Position numbers and translations under genes: made by a program
Notes under the pieces: model-generated
The model's input: only the letters and a program-made list of their open reading frames with translations
What the model was told of the DNA's origin: nothing
Databases searched by the model: none
Shown: piece after piece, positions 28,310 through 37,486 of the stretch
Layout of the letters: each line of letters opens with the position of its first letter
Numbering within the stretch: position 1 is the first letter of the stretch
DNA from: Methanococcoides seepicolus
GTDB taxonomy: Archaea > Halobacteriota > Methanosarcinia > Methanosarcinales > Methanosarcinaceae
Assembly: GCF_023684405.1 (NCBI RefSeq)
Contig: NZ_JAGSOI010000006.1
Span: 1-64,000 of the forward strand
Length of the DNA stretch: 64,000 nt
Direction: 5' to 3'

Positions 28310-29190
28310 TACATGCGCCTCCTGTTGATGGCATTGAAGAACGCCTCGAAGATAGGAGTATCAGTTGTGAATGTATACAGGTCAGCACCTACATGGTTAC
28401 AGATGTTCTGTATGCCATCGATGTGTGCCTGTAGTTCTTCCTGGTACTTATCCTTGAAATTATTACTAAGATAGGTCTTCAGCTCATCATTGGTCTCAAG
28501 GTCCATCAGCTTGACATGACCGTGCATTGACAGATCACTCTCGGAAGGGTCAAGCACCTGTATGAGAATAAGGTCATGGTTTGAAAGTCTGTAGATCGCG
28601 GATTCAATGGATTTGAGGTCTTCCATGAAATCCGAGATGATGATCACGAGTGAACGTGACTTTATCATTTTTTCATATAGCTGGACACAGTGGTCAAGAG
28701 CAGTCTGGCCTTTAAGCTCCACATCTGCAAGTCTATCGATATCTCTTAATAAATGACGTCTTCCCCTGTGTGTCTGGGATATGGATATGTCTTCAGAGTA
28801 GGTAGATATGCCAAATTTATCGTTATCCTTTGTAACAAGGTATGCAAAGCCGGCAGCAAGCATGGCACCATACTCGAACTTTGTGACAGTGTCAAGGGTA
28901 TAGTCCATACTATTGCTTGAATCGAGAAGTATGTGTGTGGTCACTGATTTGTCTTCTTCGAATTCCCTGACATAGAGCTTCTCTGACCTTGCGTAAACGT
29001 TCCAGTCAATGGACTTGAGGTCATCTCCGGGGTGGTATTCCGTATAGCCTATCGTATCGAGGCCATGTCCCTTCCGGTGGGAGCGTCTGCTTCCTGCATA
29101 AGCACTGGAGACCCGCTTTCTTACCAGAAAAGTAAAGCGGTCAAGCTGGCGGAAGAAATCCACATCTATACGGTGTTTTCTGTCACTCAT
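28309..29190 (-). CDS. DUF58 domain protein
   Basis: DUF58 proteins are VWA-fold partners of MoxR ATPases. The hallmark YHPGDDLKSIDWNVYARS lies near residue 55, followed by LLDSSNSMDYT, which carries a DxSxS metal-site motif, and IIISDFMEDLKSIE. There is no signal peptide and no membrane helix, so it is likely cytoplasmic and bridges the ATPase and the membrane-bound VWA proteins. It lies 60 bases after the moxR stop and is fused by overlap to the BatA-like gene. At 293 residues it is typical for the family. Confidence 0.93.
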   Translation of the reverse strand: MSDRKHRIDVDFFRQLDRFTFLVRKRVSSAYAGSRRSHRKGHGLDTIGYTEYHPGDDLKSIDWNVYARSEKLYVREFEEDKSVTTHILLDSSNSMDYTLDTVTKFEYGAMLAAGFAYLVTKDNDKFGISTYSEDISISQTHRGRRHLLRDIDRLADVELKGQTALDHCVQLYEKMIKSRSLVIIISDFMEDLKSIESAIYRLSNHDLILIQVLDPSESDLSMHGHVKLMDLETNDELKTYLSNNFKDKYQEELQAHIDGIQNICNHVGADLYTFTTDTPIFEAFFNAINRRRM

Positions 29191-29250
29191 GGTCTAAGCA
29201 TCATATTGGTGTTTGTAGGCTATTCCTTCTCAGACTTACCGATGCGTGTA

Positions 29251-30225
29251 TCATTTAAGTTTGGTAAGTATTTCCTTTATCACATGATCTTGTGATATCC
29301 CACGTCTTTCGGATTCGAAAGTAAGGATTATTCTGTGCCTTAATACCGGATATGCCATTGCATTAATATCTTCAACACTTACAAAGTTCCTGCCTTGTAC
29401 CAATGCACGAGCCTTGGCTGCCAGAATAAGTCCGATCGATGCCCTTGGAGAAGCTCCGAACTCAATGAATTCCTTCCATGTGCGGGTCGCCATAACTACT
29501 CTGATCGCTCTTTCTTTTATATCATCTGCAATTGGCATGTCCCTTGTAAGACGCTGGAGCTGTAATACCATATTCTTGTCAAGCACTTTACCAACATGCG
29601 GTTCGTCATATTTGGTGTAGCGTCTGACGATCTCTTTTTCTTCTTCAAATGAAGGATAGTCCAGAACGATCTTCAAAAGGAACCTGTCAAGCTGTGCTTC
29701 CGGCAATGGGAAAGTTCCTTCCATTTCGATCGGGTTCTGGGTTGCAAGTAAAAAGAACGGTTTGTCAAGGATGAATGTATCATTACCTACCGTGACCTGT
29801 TTTTCCTGCATGGCTTCAAGCAATGCAGATTGTGTTTTTGGGGAGGCACGATTTATCTCATCGGCAAGGACAATGTTGGCAAAGACGGGTCCTGGCTCGA
29901 ATTTGAACTCTTTTTTTCCTCCCGTCTCTTCAATGATGTGTGTACCTGTGATATCTGCCGGCATAAGGTCAGGAGTACACTGAACCCTACTGAACCCAAG
30001 GTCCATTGTCTTGGAGATAGTAGAAATTGTAAGTGTTTTTCCAAGACCGGGGTTACTTTCTATCAGTGCGTGTCCGTTAGAAAGAATGGCAATGATTATC
30101 TGTTCTACCGTATCCTTCTGTCCTACTATGACCTTGGATATCTCATTGAAAAGTGCTGTAAATGCATCACCAGCACCTCTGTAAGTCTGTTCAAGGTCTC
30201 CTGATCTTGCATCATTGGAATTCAT
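29251..30225 (-). CDS. MoxR-type AAA+ ATPase
   Basis: The AAA+ core has the Walker A motif ESNPGLGKTL near residue 58, Walker B IVLADEINRASPKTQSALLEAMQE near residue 118, sensor 1 LLATQNPIEMEGTF and an arginine-finger region LPEAQLDRFLLK, all characteristic of MoxR. These ATPases form hexamers and remodel target proteins, usually with help from DUF58 and VWA proteins, which are encoded directly downstream here. AGGAGAACACC precedes the ATG, an excellent ribosome binding site. The gap to the upstream membrane protein contains a tandem repeat, so the operon may have its own promoter at 30226-30400. Confidence 0.95.
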   Translation of the reverse strand: MNSNDARSGDLEQTYRGAGDAFTALFNEISKVIVGQKDTVEQIIIAILSNGHALIESNPGLGKTLTISTISKTMDLGFSRVQCTPDLMPADITGTHIIEETGGKKEFKFEPGPVFANIVLADEINRASPKTQSALLEAMQEKQVTVGNDTFILDKPFFLLATQNPIEMEGTFPLPEAQLDRFLLKIVLDYPSFEEEKEIVRRYTKYDEPHVGKVLDKNMVLQLQRLTRDMPIADDIKERAIRVVMATRTWKEFIEFGASPRASIGLILAAKARALVQGRNFVSVEDINAMAYPVLRHRIILTFESERRGISQDHVIKEILTKLK

Positions 30226-30281
30226 GTGGTGTTCTCCTTATATTGCAATTGGTCGAATTTGTTGGTGGTGTAAATTGATCT

Positions 30282-30339
30282 GTTAATGTGATAAATCGAT
30301 GAGTATCGATGTTAATGTGATGAATCGATGAGTATCGAT
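30282..30339. repeat. two tandem 29-base repeats with internal ATCGAT pairs, upstream of moxR
   Basis: The unit at 30282-30310 is repeated at 30311-30339 with one base changed, and a third partial start (GTTAAT) follows. Each unit contains ATCGAT, four bases and ATCGAT, so each is also an inverted repeat. Lying about 60-115 bases before the moxR start codon on its upstream side, the array is a plausible operator for the MoxR operon or a terminator for the gene before it. Confidence 0.6.
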
Positions 30340-30400
30340 GTTAATTTAATGATGATGATATATTAATAAATCCATTGATATATTTATTGATATTATGTAG

Positions 30401-31402
30401 TTATCGGTTACTTGCCATCTGCTCAAAGTATTCTTTTATGATACTTTCATACCCTTCCGGCAATTGCTCATAGTAAGCAGGTGATGATATCCTTCCAACC
30501 TCATATGCTGATGAGCTCTCAAATTCAGGTGGAAGTGAGTCCTCATCTCCACTGTCAGTAAAACCGGTTCCTGCTCCCGGTGGCAATGAGAGGTCGACCT
30601 CTTCCCCCCCGACCACGATTATTGCGGTCTCTCCGACAAGGTCTTCACTGTTTTCCCCTGCATCTCCTTCAAGTGGGAACTGTTCATCAGGGGATGTTCC
30701 ATTCTCTGCTGATGGTATGAACGGTATTTTTTCAATAAAATTATTAATTTCTTCAGGAGTTATGTCTGAACGCACATCAGTTGCTGTTACAAACGAAAAG
30801 GTTGAAAAGGTTATTATCAGTAACACAACATTTATTGTAAATTTTTTTTTGCTAAGAAATTTTGAGTATTGAGAATTTAATGATTTTTTATTCTTATTAC
30901 TCTTATTTACTTTAACAGCATTTAATGATGAATTTGTTGCATCTTTTGATTTTTTTCTACTTTCTAATGTAAAGTTTCCAATTTTAGAAGTTGCTTCAAT
31001 AACTGTTTCCCTTAAATCGTTTACAATAATATTGTCATTATTTTTGTTATCAGAAGCTGTTCTTAATTTTTCATTTAATTCGGGATATTTTATTTCTAAT
31101 AATCGGATTATATTAACTTTTTCATCTTTAATATGTAATAATACTGTAATTATGGACGCAAATATAACTGAAAGTAGCATTATGGCAATAGTGCCTATTG
31201 AAACAGTTATTAAAACAAAGTTGTATGATTCACTTTCATAAAGTTCGAAAGTACGAAGTGTAAAAATCCATTTATCAATGTTCAATATCCACATTATTGA
31301 AAAGAAAGTGAAGACTATTGCAGAAAAATCTAATATTTTGTAGATACGCTGGTATTTATTGACCGTAGCTTCCTGTTTCTCTACAAAATTATCAATATCC
31401 AT
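30401..31402 (-). CDS. unrecognised membrane protein preceding the MoxR operon
   Basis: I do not recognise a named family. Two hydrophobic helices lie at about residues 26-44 and 65-92, then a basic, lysine- and asparagine-rich stretch, a third helix near 190-208, and an acidic exposed tail with SLPPGAGTG. The last 20 residues (YYEQLPEGYESIIKEYF) resemble the closing motif of proteins that accompany BatA-type VWA proteins in other phyla, where a Pro-x-x-Tyr-x-x-x-Ile/Val-x-x-Tyr-Phe pattern occurs. This and the position suggest a component of the same complex. The central part is much richer in A and T than the neighbours. The start is ATG 31402; GTG 31408 is possible. Confidence 0.6.
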   Translation of the reverse strand: MDIDNFVEKQEATVNKYQRIYKILDFSAIVFTFFSIMWILNIDKWIFTLRTFELYESESYNFVLITVSIGTIAIMLLSVIFASIITVLLHIKDEKVNIIRLLEIKYPELNEKLRTASDNKNNDNIIVNDLRETVIEATSKIGNFTLESRKKSKDATNSSLNAVKVNKSNKNKKSLNSQYSKFLSKKKFTINVVLLIITFSTFSFVTATDVRSDITPEEINNFIEKIPFIPSAENGTSPDEQFPLEGDAGENSEDLVGETAIIVVGGEEVDLSLPPGAGTGFTDSGDEDSLPPEFESSSAYEVGRISSPAYYEQLPEGYESIIKEYFEQMASNR

Positions 31403-31462
31403 GATCACTATCCTCTCTAAAGCAAACTTGAATGAACATTCATACCTTATATGAACACTTTT

Positions 31463-32317
31463 TTAGTTATCCAGCTTGTATCCATTGTAGGAACCAAGGA
31501 CTTTGAGCATAGATACTTTCGAATTTATATAATATAAAGCATCTTTTATAACTGCATCGCCTGTACTTCCTTCTATGTCAATATAGAACAGATAATCCCC
31601 CAAAGAACGTTTCGATGGTCTTGATTCAATGCGGGTCAGATTAATGTCTCTTTTTGCGAATTCCCCTATGATCTCATAGAGTGAACCAGGTCTGTCCTCA
31701 TCAATATCAGCAATAATGGATGTCTTGCATGTATCATTTTTAGGTATGCAGGCCTCATCTTCCTGCCACTTACCTTGTTTTATGACAATAAAGCGTGTGT
31801 GGTTCTTCTCCCAGTCCTGAATATTCGGAACAAGTACCTTCAATCCATATTCTCTGGCGGATTCCTTTGATGCGATAGCTGCCATCTCACAGAACTCGTT
31901 AGCAAGTTTAGCAGCATGGGATGTACTTCCGGTCGTACGTATTTCTGCTTTTTTGAAATGTTTTCTTATGAACTTACTGCACTGGGCCAGTGCCTGAGGA
32001 TGTGACATTATTATTTTGATATCCTTCATCTCACCCTTTGAGAGAAGGCAATGCTTAATGGGTACAACTATCTCCCCTATAATGGTCATGTCGCTCTCAA
32101 GCAATAGATCGAGCGTGATCCCAACGGACCCCTCTATGGAATTCTCTATCGGGATTATTCCTATGTCCGAATCTCCATTGATGACGGATGCAAAAGTATC
32201 GTTTATGTCATCATAATAGACAAGGGAAGTTCCCTCCGTCTTTGATTCTTTGCTTATCCAGCCTTTTGCTGCTTTTTCCGAGTAGGATCCGGCAGGCCCG
32301 AGTACGCCAATGATCAT
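31463..32317 (-). CDS. pheA: prephenate dehydratase
   Basis: Prephenate dehydratase makes phenylpyruvate for phenylalanine synthesis. The catalytic domain (about 1-180) has GPAGSYSEKAA, the IPIENSIEGSV motif with binding residues, and NHTRFIVI, which holds the catalytic Thr of the TRF motif. The C-terminal ACT domain (about 200-280) has the ESRPSKRSLGDYLFYID motif that binds phenylalanine for feedback control. It is stand-alone, without a chorismate mutase domain, as in most archaea. No good ribosome binding site precedes the ATG; the gene may give a leaderless transcript from the AT-rich stretch at about 32340. Confidence 0.95.
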   Translation of the reverse strand: MIIGVLGPAGSYSEKAAKGWISKESKTEGTSLVYYDDINDTFASVINGDSDIGIIPIENSIEGSVGITLDLLLESDMTIIGEIVVPIKHCLLSKGEMKDIKIIMSHPQALAQCSKFIRKHFKKAEIRTTGSTSHAAKLANEFCEMAAIASKESAREYGLKVLVPNIQDWEKNHTRFIVIKQGKWQEDEACIPKNDTCKTSIIADIDEDRPGSLYEIIGEFAKRDINLTRIESRPSKRSLGDYLFYIDIEGSTGDAVIKDALYYINSKVSMLKVLGSYNGYKLDN

Positions 32318-32364
32318 CGTTGCAAATGGGCTTGCCTCTTAAAAATAGTTTGTGATGGCAGGCT

Positions 32365-33822
32365 TTAACTTTTAACGACCCTGAATATTATTGCAAGTCC
32401 TGTCAGATTGATACTTATGATAAGGATCGAGCCAAGGGTTTTTCGCATTCCTTTTGGTATCATATCCTTATCCGTCCTTTTATCTACCTCGAACCGGATG
32501 ACCTTATCGGAATCTGCAAAGACTGTTCTTTCATATGCCTGATTGTTATTTCCGGAAAGTTCAGCGTTGATGATGTATTCCTTTTCCGGTTCGAGTCCGT
32601 AGAAGATATACTCGCTATCACCTTCTGTTTCCAGAATGGTCCGTTTGTCCGAAGTGATACTAACACTACCGGTTTCTGTGAGTAATATTTTGAAATTAAC
32701 ATACCTTTTAGTGGCAAACGAATCTCCGGTTGAAAATCGTAGTTCGTTCGGCAGGTCAAGGATACTAAGGATAGTGGGTGCAATATCTTCCTGACCTAAC
32801 TGTTCATCAACGAGCTTTCTTTCGATATTGGATGATGTTGCAATGAAAGGTATCTGAAGCACTTCCGGTGAGGTTGCATATTTTTCGGACTTGCTGCCAC
32901 CACGTCCATTTACTGACTGGAATGCCATCCCGTGATCTGAAGTTAAGATGAAAGCAAGGTCATTATCTTCCGCTCTTTCAATAAGAGGCTGGATCATAAT
33001 GTCGAGTTCTTCGATGCACTCGATATACCCTTCATTTCTGCGATAAAGTCCGGCAGTATCAATGGCACCGATATTTATTGTCAGTATGTATTTCTGGTCA
33101 GGATATTGCTCCATCAGTTCAATGACCTCAAGGGCTGTTTCGATCCCCCAGAGGTTGTAAGCGTTATAACGCTCGATCTTCCCTTCCTTATACTGCTGTA
33201 CATAGGTTGGGCCCAGAATGGCATATTCTTTGAATATCTTTTCAACATCGATTATCATATCGGTATCGCGCTGACCGGAATTATCATTGAGCACGACTTT
33301 CATTTGCGGGTCATTTATTGATGTGGTGCTATCATATATGGCAACATCCTGTTCTGCAAGAAGTTCGGTCGTGTCACCCTTTTCCAGTATTGCGAACATG
33401 AGGTATCCATTGTCGCGGGCAACATCATAGATTGTGGCATCATTGTGTGTTATCATTGCAGAAGTGGCCCCTGGATTTCCTGTAACGATCACCGAATGCC
33501 CATTTTCACCTTCTGTAGAGGGTGTAAGAACACTGAATGCTTGAAGTCCATCTTTTGCAAGTGTTGAAATATTTTGGATATTTGGCTTTTCCATAGGGTT
33601 TCCATCAAGTGCATAAGGGATCTTTTCCGGATCTATATAGCTTGCACCGAGGCCATCTACTATCAGTATGACTGCACCATGATCGGTTTCTATGTTTTGG
33701 ATATCTATTGGGGTGAGTGCCACAACAGGAGTTGAAAGTTGCACTATTATAAGACAAAATAGAAAAAAGATAGCTCTTATTTTTAAATTATGTTTTAATG
33801 TAGATACGTTCTTCACGATCAC
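32365..33822 (-). CDS. exported alkaline phosphatase-fold hydrolase with a C-terminal anchor
   Basis: An N-terminal signal segment (about 14-35) precedes an alkaline phosphatase superfamily domain. Metal and nucleophile positions are visible: VILIVDGLGASY near residue 52, the nucleophile region TPSTEGENGHSV, and TSDHGMAFQ. A beta domain follows and a single helix at about 465-482 ends the protein, which suggests anchoring outside the cell. The family includes phosphodiesterases, phosphoglycerate mutases and sulfatases, and the substrate cannot be read. The start is the GTG at 33822; downstream in-frame GTG codons would shorten the leader by a few residues. Confidence 0.78.
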   Translation of the reverse strand: MIVKNVSTLKHNLKIRAIFFLFCLIIVQLSTPVVALTPIDIQNIETDHGAVILIVDGLGASYIDPEKIPYALDGNPMEKPNIQNISTLAKDGLQAFSVLTPSTEGENGHSVIVTGNPGATSAMITHNDATIYDVARDNGYLMFAILEKGDTTELLAEQDVAIYDSTTSINDPQMKVVLNDNSGQRDTDMIIDVEKIFKEYAILGPTYVQQYKEGKIERYNAYNLWGIETALEVIELMEQYPDQKYILTINIGAIDTAGLYRRNEGYIECIEELDIMIQPLIERAEDNDLAFILTSDHGMAFQSVNGRGGSKSEKYATSPEVLQIPFIATSSNIERKLVDEQLGQEDIAPTILSILDLPNELRFSTGDSFATKRYVNFKILLTETGSVSITSDKRTILETEGDSEYIFYGLEPEKEYIINAELSGNNNQAYERTVFADSDKVIRFEVDKRTDKDMIPKGMRKTLGSILIISINLTGLAIIFRVVKS

Positions 33823-34250
33823 TATTATATTTTTTTAGACTATATAATTAATTATATTTCATTTCTTTGACATTTTTTTAAAATAGATATTGTTTTTTGT
33901 TTTTTTCCTCTAATAATGTCAGGTATTTCATAATTTTATATATGTACTTTTCTACTATCAAATAGCTATTTTTTAAATAATTAATTCTGATTATTATAAA
34001 TTATGCTTATTGATATCGTTTATTACTCTTATATATTTAATTATAGATTTTTAGCAGTAGCTTTGTATTTATATTAGTTTTATTTTTCAAATTTTCAAGT
34101 ATTATATATAAGAATTTTGGTATTAAATTATATGTTAATTTTTCAGAAAATCTTGTATTTAGTAAAAACGCTATCAATCGATATTATAATTTCAATAAAT
34201 AATGCTGCTCAAAATACGTGCCATATAGTAACATATTTATACTAAATATG

Positions 34251-34272
34251 AAACATACATATGTTTATATAT
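34251..34272 (+). promoter_or_regulatory. mtaA promoter: inverted repeat overlapping the TATA box
   Basis: AAACATA (34251-34257) and TATGTTT (34260-34266) form a perfect inverted repeat with a two-base spacer; the right arm runs into the TATA box TTTATATAT (34264-34272). The 12 bases ATGTTTATATAT at 34261-34272 recur exactly in the mtaC2 promoter, also beside an inverted repeat. A start site about 25 bases downstream would fall near 34293-34297. The layout suggests a regulator dimer that touches the TATA box region. Confidence 0.65.
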
Positions 34273-34291
34273 GATTATTCCAGTTTGAAAT

Positions 34292-34309
34292 TTGGGTATA
34301 GCTACCCAA
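34292..34309 (+). promoter_or_regulatory. hairpin near the predicted 5' end of the mtaA transcript
   Basis: TTGGGTA (34292-34298) and TACCCAA (34303-34309) form a perfect seven-base stem with a TAGC loop. It lies at the predicted start of the transcript and may protect its 5' end, or act as an operator in the DNA. Confidence 0.45.
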
Positions 34310-34412
34310 TATCAGTTGTTCCATCTCTGGATTAATTGGATGGTGTGAACGACGATCAAAAAACATCAGCATCCGGATGTACCGGGTCTTTAATTATGAA
34401 GGAGTGATCAAA

Positions 34413-35429
34413 ATGACCGATTTAAACCCAAAAGAAAGATTATTGAACGCGTTAAACCGCGAACCAGTTGATAAAGTCCCGGTAGTCTCTGTAACACAGA
34501 CCGCTATAGTTGATCTTATGGATCAGACCGGTGCAGAGTGGCCTGAAGCTCATTCTGATGCAGAGAAGCTGGCAACACTCGCCGTAGCATCACACGAGAT
34601 CGCAGGTCTGGAAGCTGTGAGATATCCATATTGTCTGACAGTTCTTGCAGAAGCTATGGGTTGTGAAGTTAATATGGGAACAAAGAACAGACAACCATCT
34701 GTAACTGATCACCCATATAAAGGCGTTGACAACCTCGTAATGCCCGAGAACCTTCTTAGCAATGGCAGAATACCTGCTGTGCTTGATGCAACGAAGATCA
34801 TCATCGACAAAGTTGGAGATAAAATTCCTCTGGTAGCTGGAATGGAAGGACCTGTAACCCTCGCATCCGATCTTGTAAGTGTAAAGAAGTTCATGAAATG
34901 GTCTATCAAGAAACCAGATGACTTCGAGACTATCCTTGACTTTGCCACAGATGCATGTATAGTGTATGCAAATGCACTGGCAGATGCAGGTGCAGATGTA
35001 ATATGTGTGCCTGATCCTGTAGCATCCCCTGACCTTATGAACCCTGAAACATTTGACAAGATGCTTAAGCCAAGGCTTGCAAGGTTTGCAGAAGGGGTCA
35101 AATGTCCGATGGTGCTTCATGTTTGTGGAAATGTCACTCCTATTCTCGGTATGATGGCAGACTGTAAATTCGAGGGACTTAGCATTGAGGAAAAGGTAAC
35201 AGACCTTAGGGGAGCTATCAAAACTGTCGGAGACAGGGCTGTAATTGTTGGTAATGTATCCAGTCCGTTCACATTACTTTCTGGTGATGTGGAAAAGGTC
35301 AAAGCAGATTCAAAAAATGCCCTTGAAGATGGTGTTGCAGTTCTTTCTCCTGGATGTGGTATTGCACCAAATACTCCTGTAGATAACGTCAAGGCTTTGG
35401 TTGAAGCAAGGGACGAATACATTGCATAA
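34413..35429 (+). CDS. mtaA: methylcobamide:CoM methyltransferase MtaA
   Basis: MtaA carries the methyl group from the corrinoid on MtaC to coenzyme M, forming methyl-CoM. It belongs to the uroporphyrinogen decarboxylase-like fold. The zinc ligands are visible as the His and Cys of VLHVCGNVTP (about residues 234-236) and the Cys of LSPGCGIAPNTP (about 313). The 338-residue length is normal. I set the start at ATG 34413 because GGAGTGATC, a near-perfect ribosome binding site, lies five bases upstream; the frame is open further upstream but without support. The same fold serves methylamine pathways (MtbA), but the company of mtaCB makes the methanol enzyme the better call. Confidence 0.92.
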   Translation: MTDLNPKERLLNALNREPVDKVPVVSVTQTAIVDLMDQTGAEWPEAHSDAEKLATLAVASHEIAGLEAVRYPYCLTVLAEAMGCEVNMGTKNRQPSVTDHPYKGVDNLVMPENLLSNGRIPAVLDATKIIIDKVGDKIPLVAGMEGPVTLASDLVSVKKFMKWSIKKPDDFETILDFATDACIVYANALADAGADVICVPDPVASPDLMNPETFDKMLKPRLARFAEGVKCPMVLHVCGNVTPILGMMADCKFEGLSIEEKVTDLRGAIKTVGDRAVIVGNVSSPFTLLSGDVEKVKADSKNALEDGVAVLSPGCGIAPNTPVDNVKALVEARDEYIA

Positions 35430-35476
35430 TATCTGTAGATACGAAATATATATACAAAAATCTGAACATCCAGTCG

Positions 35477-35503
35477 GAAAGGTCTTGTTTTGCAGGACCT
35501 TTC
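35477..35503 (+). terminator. terminator after mtaA
   Basis: An eleven-base stem pairs 35477-35487 with 35493-35503 (one G-U pair) around a TTTTG loop and is followed by a T-rich tail to 35517. It sits 47 bases after the mtaA stop and would separate most mtaA transcripts from the activase gene. Confidence 0.8.
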
Positions 35504-35573
35504 ATTTATTTCTTTTTGATCATCTGCCAATAATTATCGATCACATTGATCGGTCGGGCAAGAAGGTAATACT

Positions 35574-37184
35574 ATGCGAACAGGAATTGCAATAGATCTT
35601 GGTACAAGTGGTTTCAGGGCACAAAAAATAGACCTTGGATCAGGTGAGATACAGAGAACTGTCATCACAATGAGAAATCCTCTGCCCGGTGCGAACGTTA
35701 TGGATCATCTGGATTTTGCCATGACATATGGTCAGGACAAAGCTCATGACCTTGTAATCAATGCTTTCATTCACATCCTTAATGAACTTGAACCGGAAGG
35801 TGGACTTGTTGAGAGAATCGCAATATGTGGAAATCCTATACAATTATCATTGTTCCAGGGAATTCCTATCGATGACCTTGCCTATGCAGGAGAGCGAAAA
35901 AAGAAGTTGATGAATATCGAGGAACAAAAAAGGAATGCTTGTATCATTGAAAGCACTCAGGTAAAAGGCCTTGAATTCCTTAATTGTAAAGTAGTTATTC
36001 CACCTGCAATCAAACACGAGGTCGGTGCAGATGCTCTTGCATTGATCGTAAAATCCGGAATGCTTGAATCAGAAAAGATATCCATTGCAACCGATTATGG
36101 TACTAATGCGGAAATGGCGTTAAAGGTTGGTAATGTCATCTTCACAGGTTCTGCAGCAGCAGGTCCTGCGCTTGAAGGTCAGGAGATCGGGGACGGAAGT
36201 ATTGCACGTCCATTTGTGATATCAGATGTTGAATTTAATAATGGGGATATATTGAATTACGTTCTCGATGAGGAAATGAACACGGTAAGTGGTTCCCTTG
36301 TTAACTACAAAAATGGGGCTGTTCTCAAAAATGGTGATTTGCATGCAATTGGCATCACAGGTACCGGTGTTATTGCACTTATCGATGAGGCCATAAAAAA
36401 TGGCATCATAAAATTACCAAATATAAATACGCCTGATAAAAAACTTTATCTTCAGGATGATCTACATTTCACAGAAAAAGACCTTGCTGAAGCGGGAAGG
36501 GCCATCGGTGCGATACGTGCCGGTCATGTGACATTATGCAATGCTGCGAATATTGCAATGGAAGATGTAGAGGTCGCATACATGTCCGGTGCTGCCGGTA
36601 CCTATATGGATGCGATAAAAGCTCATCGTATCGGCATGATACCTTATAATGTCTCAAAGATCTGCCAGATAGGGAATACTTCTCTTATCGTTGCAAGGGA
36701 GATACTTATTTCAGAAGAACGATTATGGGAGCTTCAGGAGATCGCAGTAGAGATAGTTGGCACACATGTAATGTTTGCAATGGATGAAGCATTCAAGGAC
36801 GCTTACATCCTTGAGCTTTCCTATTGGAACGAGGGTATGCCTTTCAAGACACTGAAAAAATATCTTAAGAAAAAAGGTCTTCCTACAATTGATGAAGTAA
36901 CTAAGGAGCCGGAAATCGAAAAAAGAGTCGAGAAGGACATTCCTGATCTTGGGAATGAAGGGCTTCATGTGCTCGACCAGATAGGTACATTTCTAGTAAT
37001 AGATATGGAAGGCTGTATCGATTGTAAGAAATGTGTGGACGTGTGTCCAAATAATGCATTGGAACAGGATGATCGGTCTGTAAGAATAAGAACTGATCTT
37101 TGTGATGGTGCACACTGTCAGAAATGTATCCATACATGTCCGGAAAATGTCCTCGACTGGCATCTTCTCAAAGTAGTGGAATAA
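35574..37184 (+). CDS. RamA-type ATP-dependent corrinoid reductive activase
   Basis: Corrinoid methyltransfer proteins drift to the inactive Co(II) state and need ATP-driven reduction to Co(I). This protein has the RamA layout. An N-terminal ASKHA-type ATPase fold opens with IAIDLGTSGFRAQKIDL and contains IATDYGTNAEMALKVG and MSGAAGTYMDA. At the C-terminus two [4Fe-4S] ferredoxin motifs, CIDCKKCVDVCPNNA (about residue 478) and CQKCIHTCPEN, pass electrons to the corrinoid. At 536 residues it is full length. The ATG follows AAGGTAATACT. It lies between mtaA and the sensor gene, so MtaC proteins are the likely clients, although RamA itself was described for methylamine systems. Confidence 0.9.
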   Translation: MRTGIAIDLGTSGFRAQKIDLGSGEIQRTVITMRNPLPGANVMDHLDFAMTYGQDKAHDLVINAFIHILNELEPEGGLVERIAICGNPIQLSLFQGIPIDDLAYAGERKKKLMNIEEQKRNACIIESTQVKGLEFLNCKVVIPPAIKHEVGADALALIVKSGMLESEKISIATDYGTNAEMALKVGNVIFTGSAAAGPALEGQEIGDGSIARPFVISDVEFNNGDILNYVLDEEMNTVSGSLVNYKNGAVLKNGDLHAIGITGTGVIALIDEAIKNGIIKLPNINTPDKKLYLQDDLHFTEKDLAEAGRAIGAIRAGHVTLCNAANIAMEDVEVAYMSGAAGTYMDAIKAHRIGMIPYNVSKICQIGNTSLIVAREILISEERLWELQEIAVEIVGTHVMFAMDEAFKDAYILELSYWNEGMPFKTLKKYLKKKGLPTIDEVTKEPEIEKRVEKDIPDLGNEGLHVLDQIGTFLVIDMEGCIDCKKCVDVCPNNALEQDDRSVRIRTDLCDGAHCQKCIHTCPENVLDWHLLKVVE

Positions 37185-37486
37185 CTTTCACGAAGTGAAC
37201 ATTGAATTATTTGCTCACACCCGTTGTACTGATGTACTGGATATAGATCTAAAAAGTAAACAGATTGGATCGAAGGAAGCTACTATAGATCTTAGATGTG
37301 AGCAATTTTGTTTATTCATTGATTTAAGATAATTCTTTCGTTCAGAAAGATCGTCAAAATATGGATATTCTATCTTTACGGAAGATAAGATATAAATCAT
37401 GGCTTGTTTACTTATAATAGGATTAAAAACAAATTCCATTATCAAAAACAAAAAATCGTTTAGATCAAAAAACGCAAAAACGGGAG
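37185..37486 (+). other. intergenic region with a long-range inverted repeat
   Basis: TTGCTCACA (37211-37219) is exactly complementary to TGTGAGCAA (37297-37305), enclosing 77 bases in which ATAGATCT occurs twice. A small stem CTTTC/GAAAG follows at about 37337-37351. No gene is visible. The region may end the activase transcript and hold the promoter of the sensor gene. Confidence 0.4.

Larger units (their letters stand above)
33823..34412 (+). other. very AT-rich intergenic region with the mtaA leader
   Basis: Nearly 600 bases separate the phosphatase-fold gene and mtaA. The first ~420 bases are extremely AT-rich and have no gene. Then come the promoter block and a leader of about 120 bases that carries a hairpin and ends in GGAGTGATC before the mtaA ATG. 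Long untranslated leaders are a known property of methanol operons in Methanosarcina. Confidence 0.6.

Noticed and set aside
30282-30339. CRISPR-like repeat
   Set aside because: The units are directly adjacent, with no spacers and only two full copies.
34590-35120. 176-codon open frame opposite mtaA
   Set aside because: Antisense shadow of mtaA; rich in Cys, His and Arg with no start signal.
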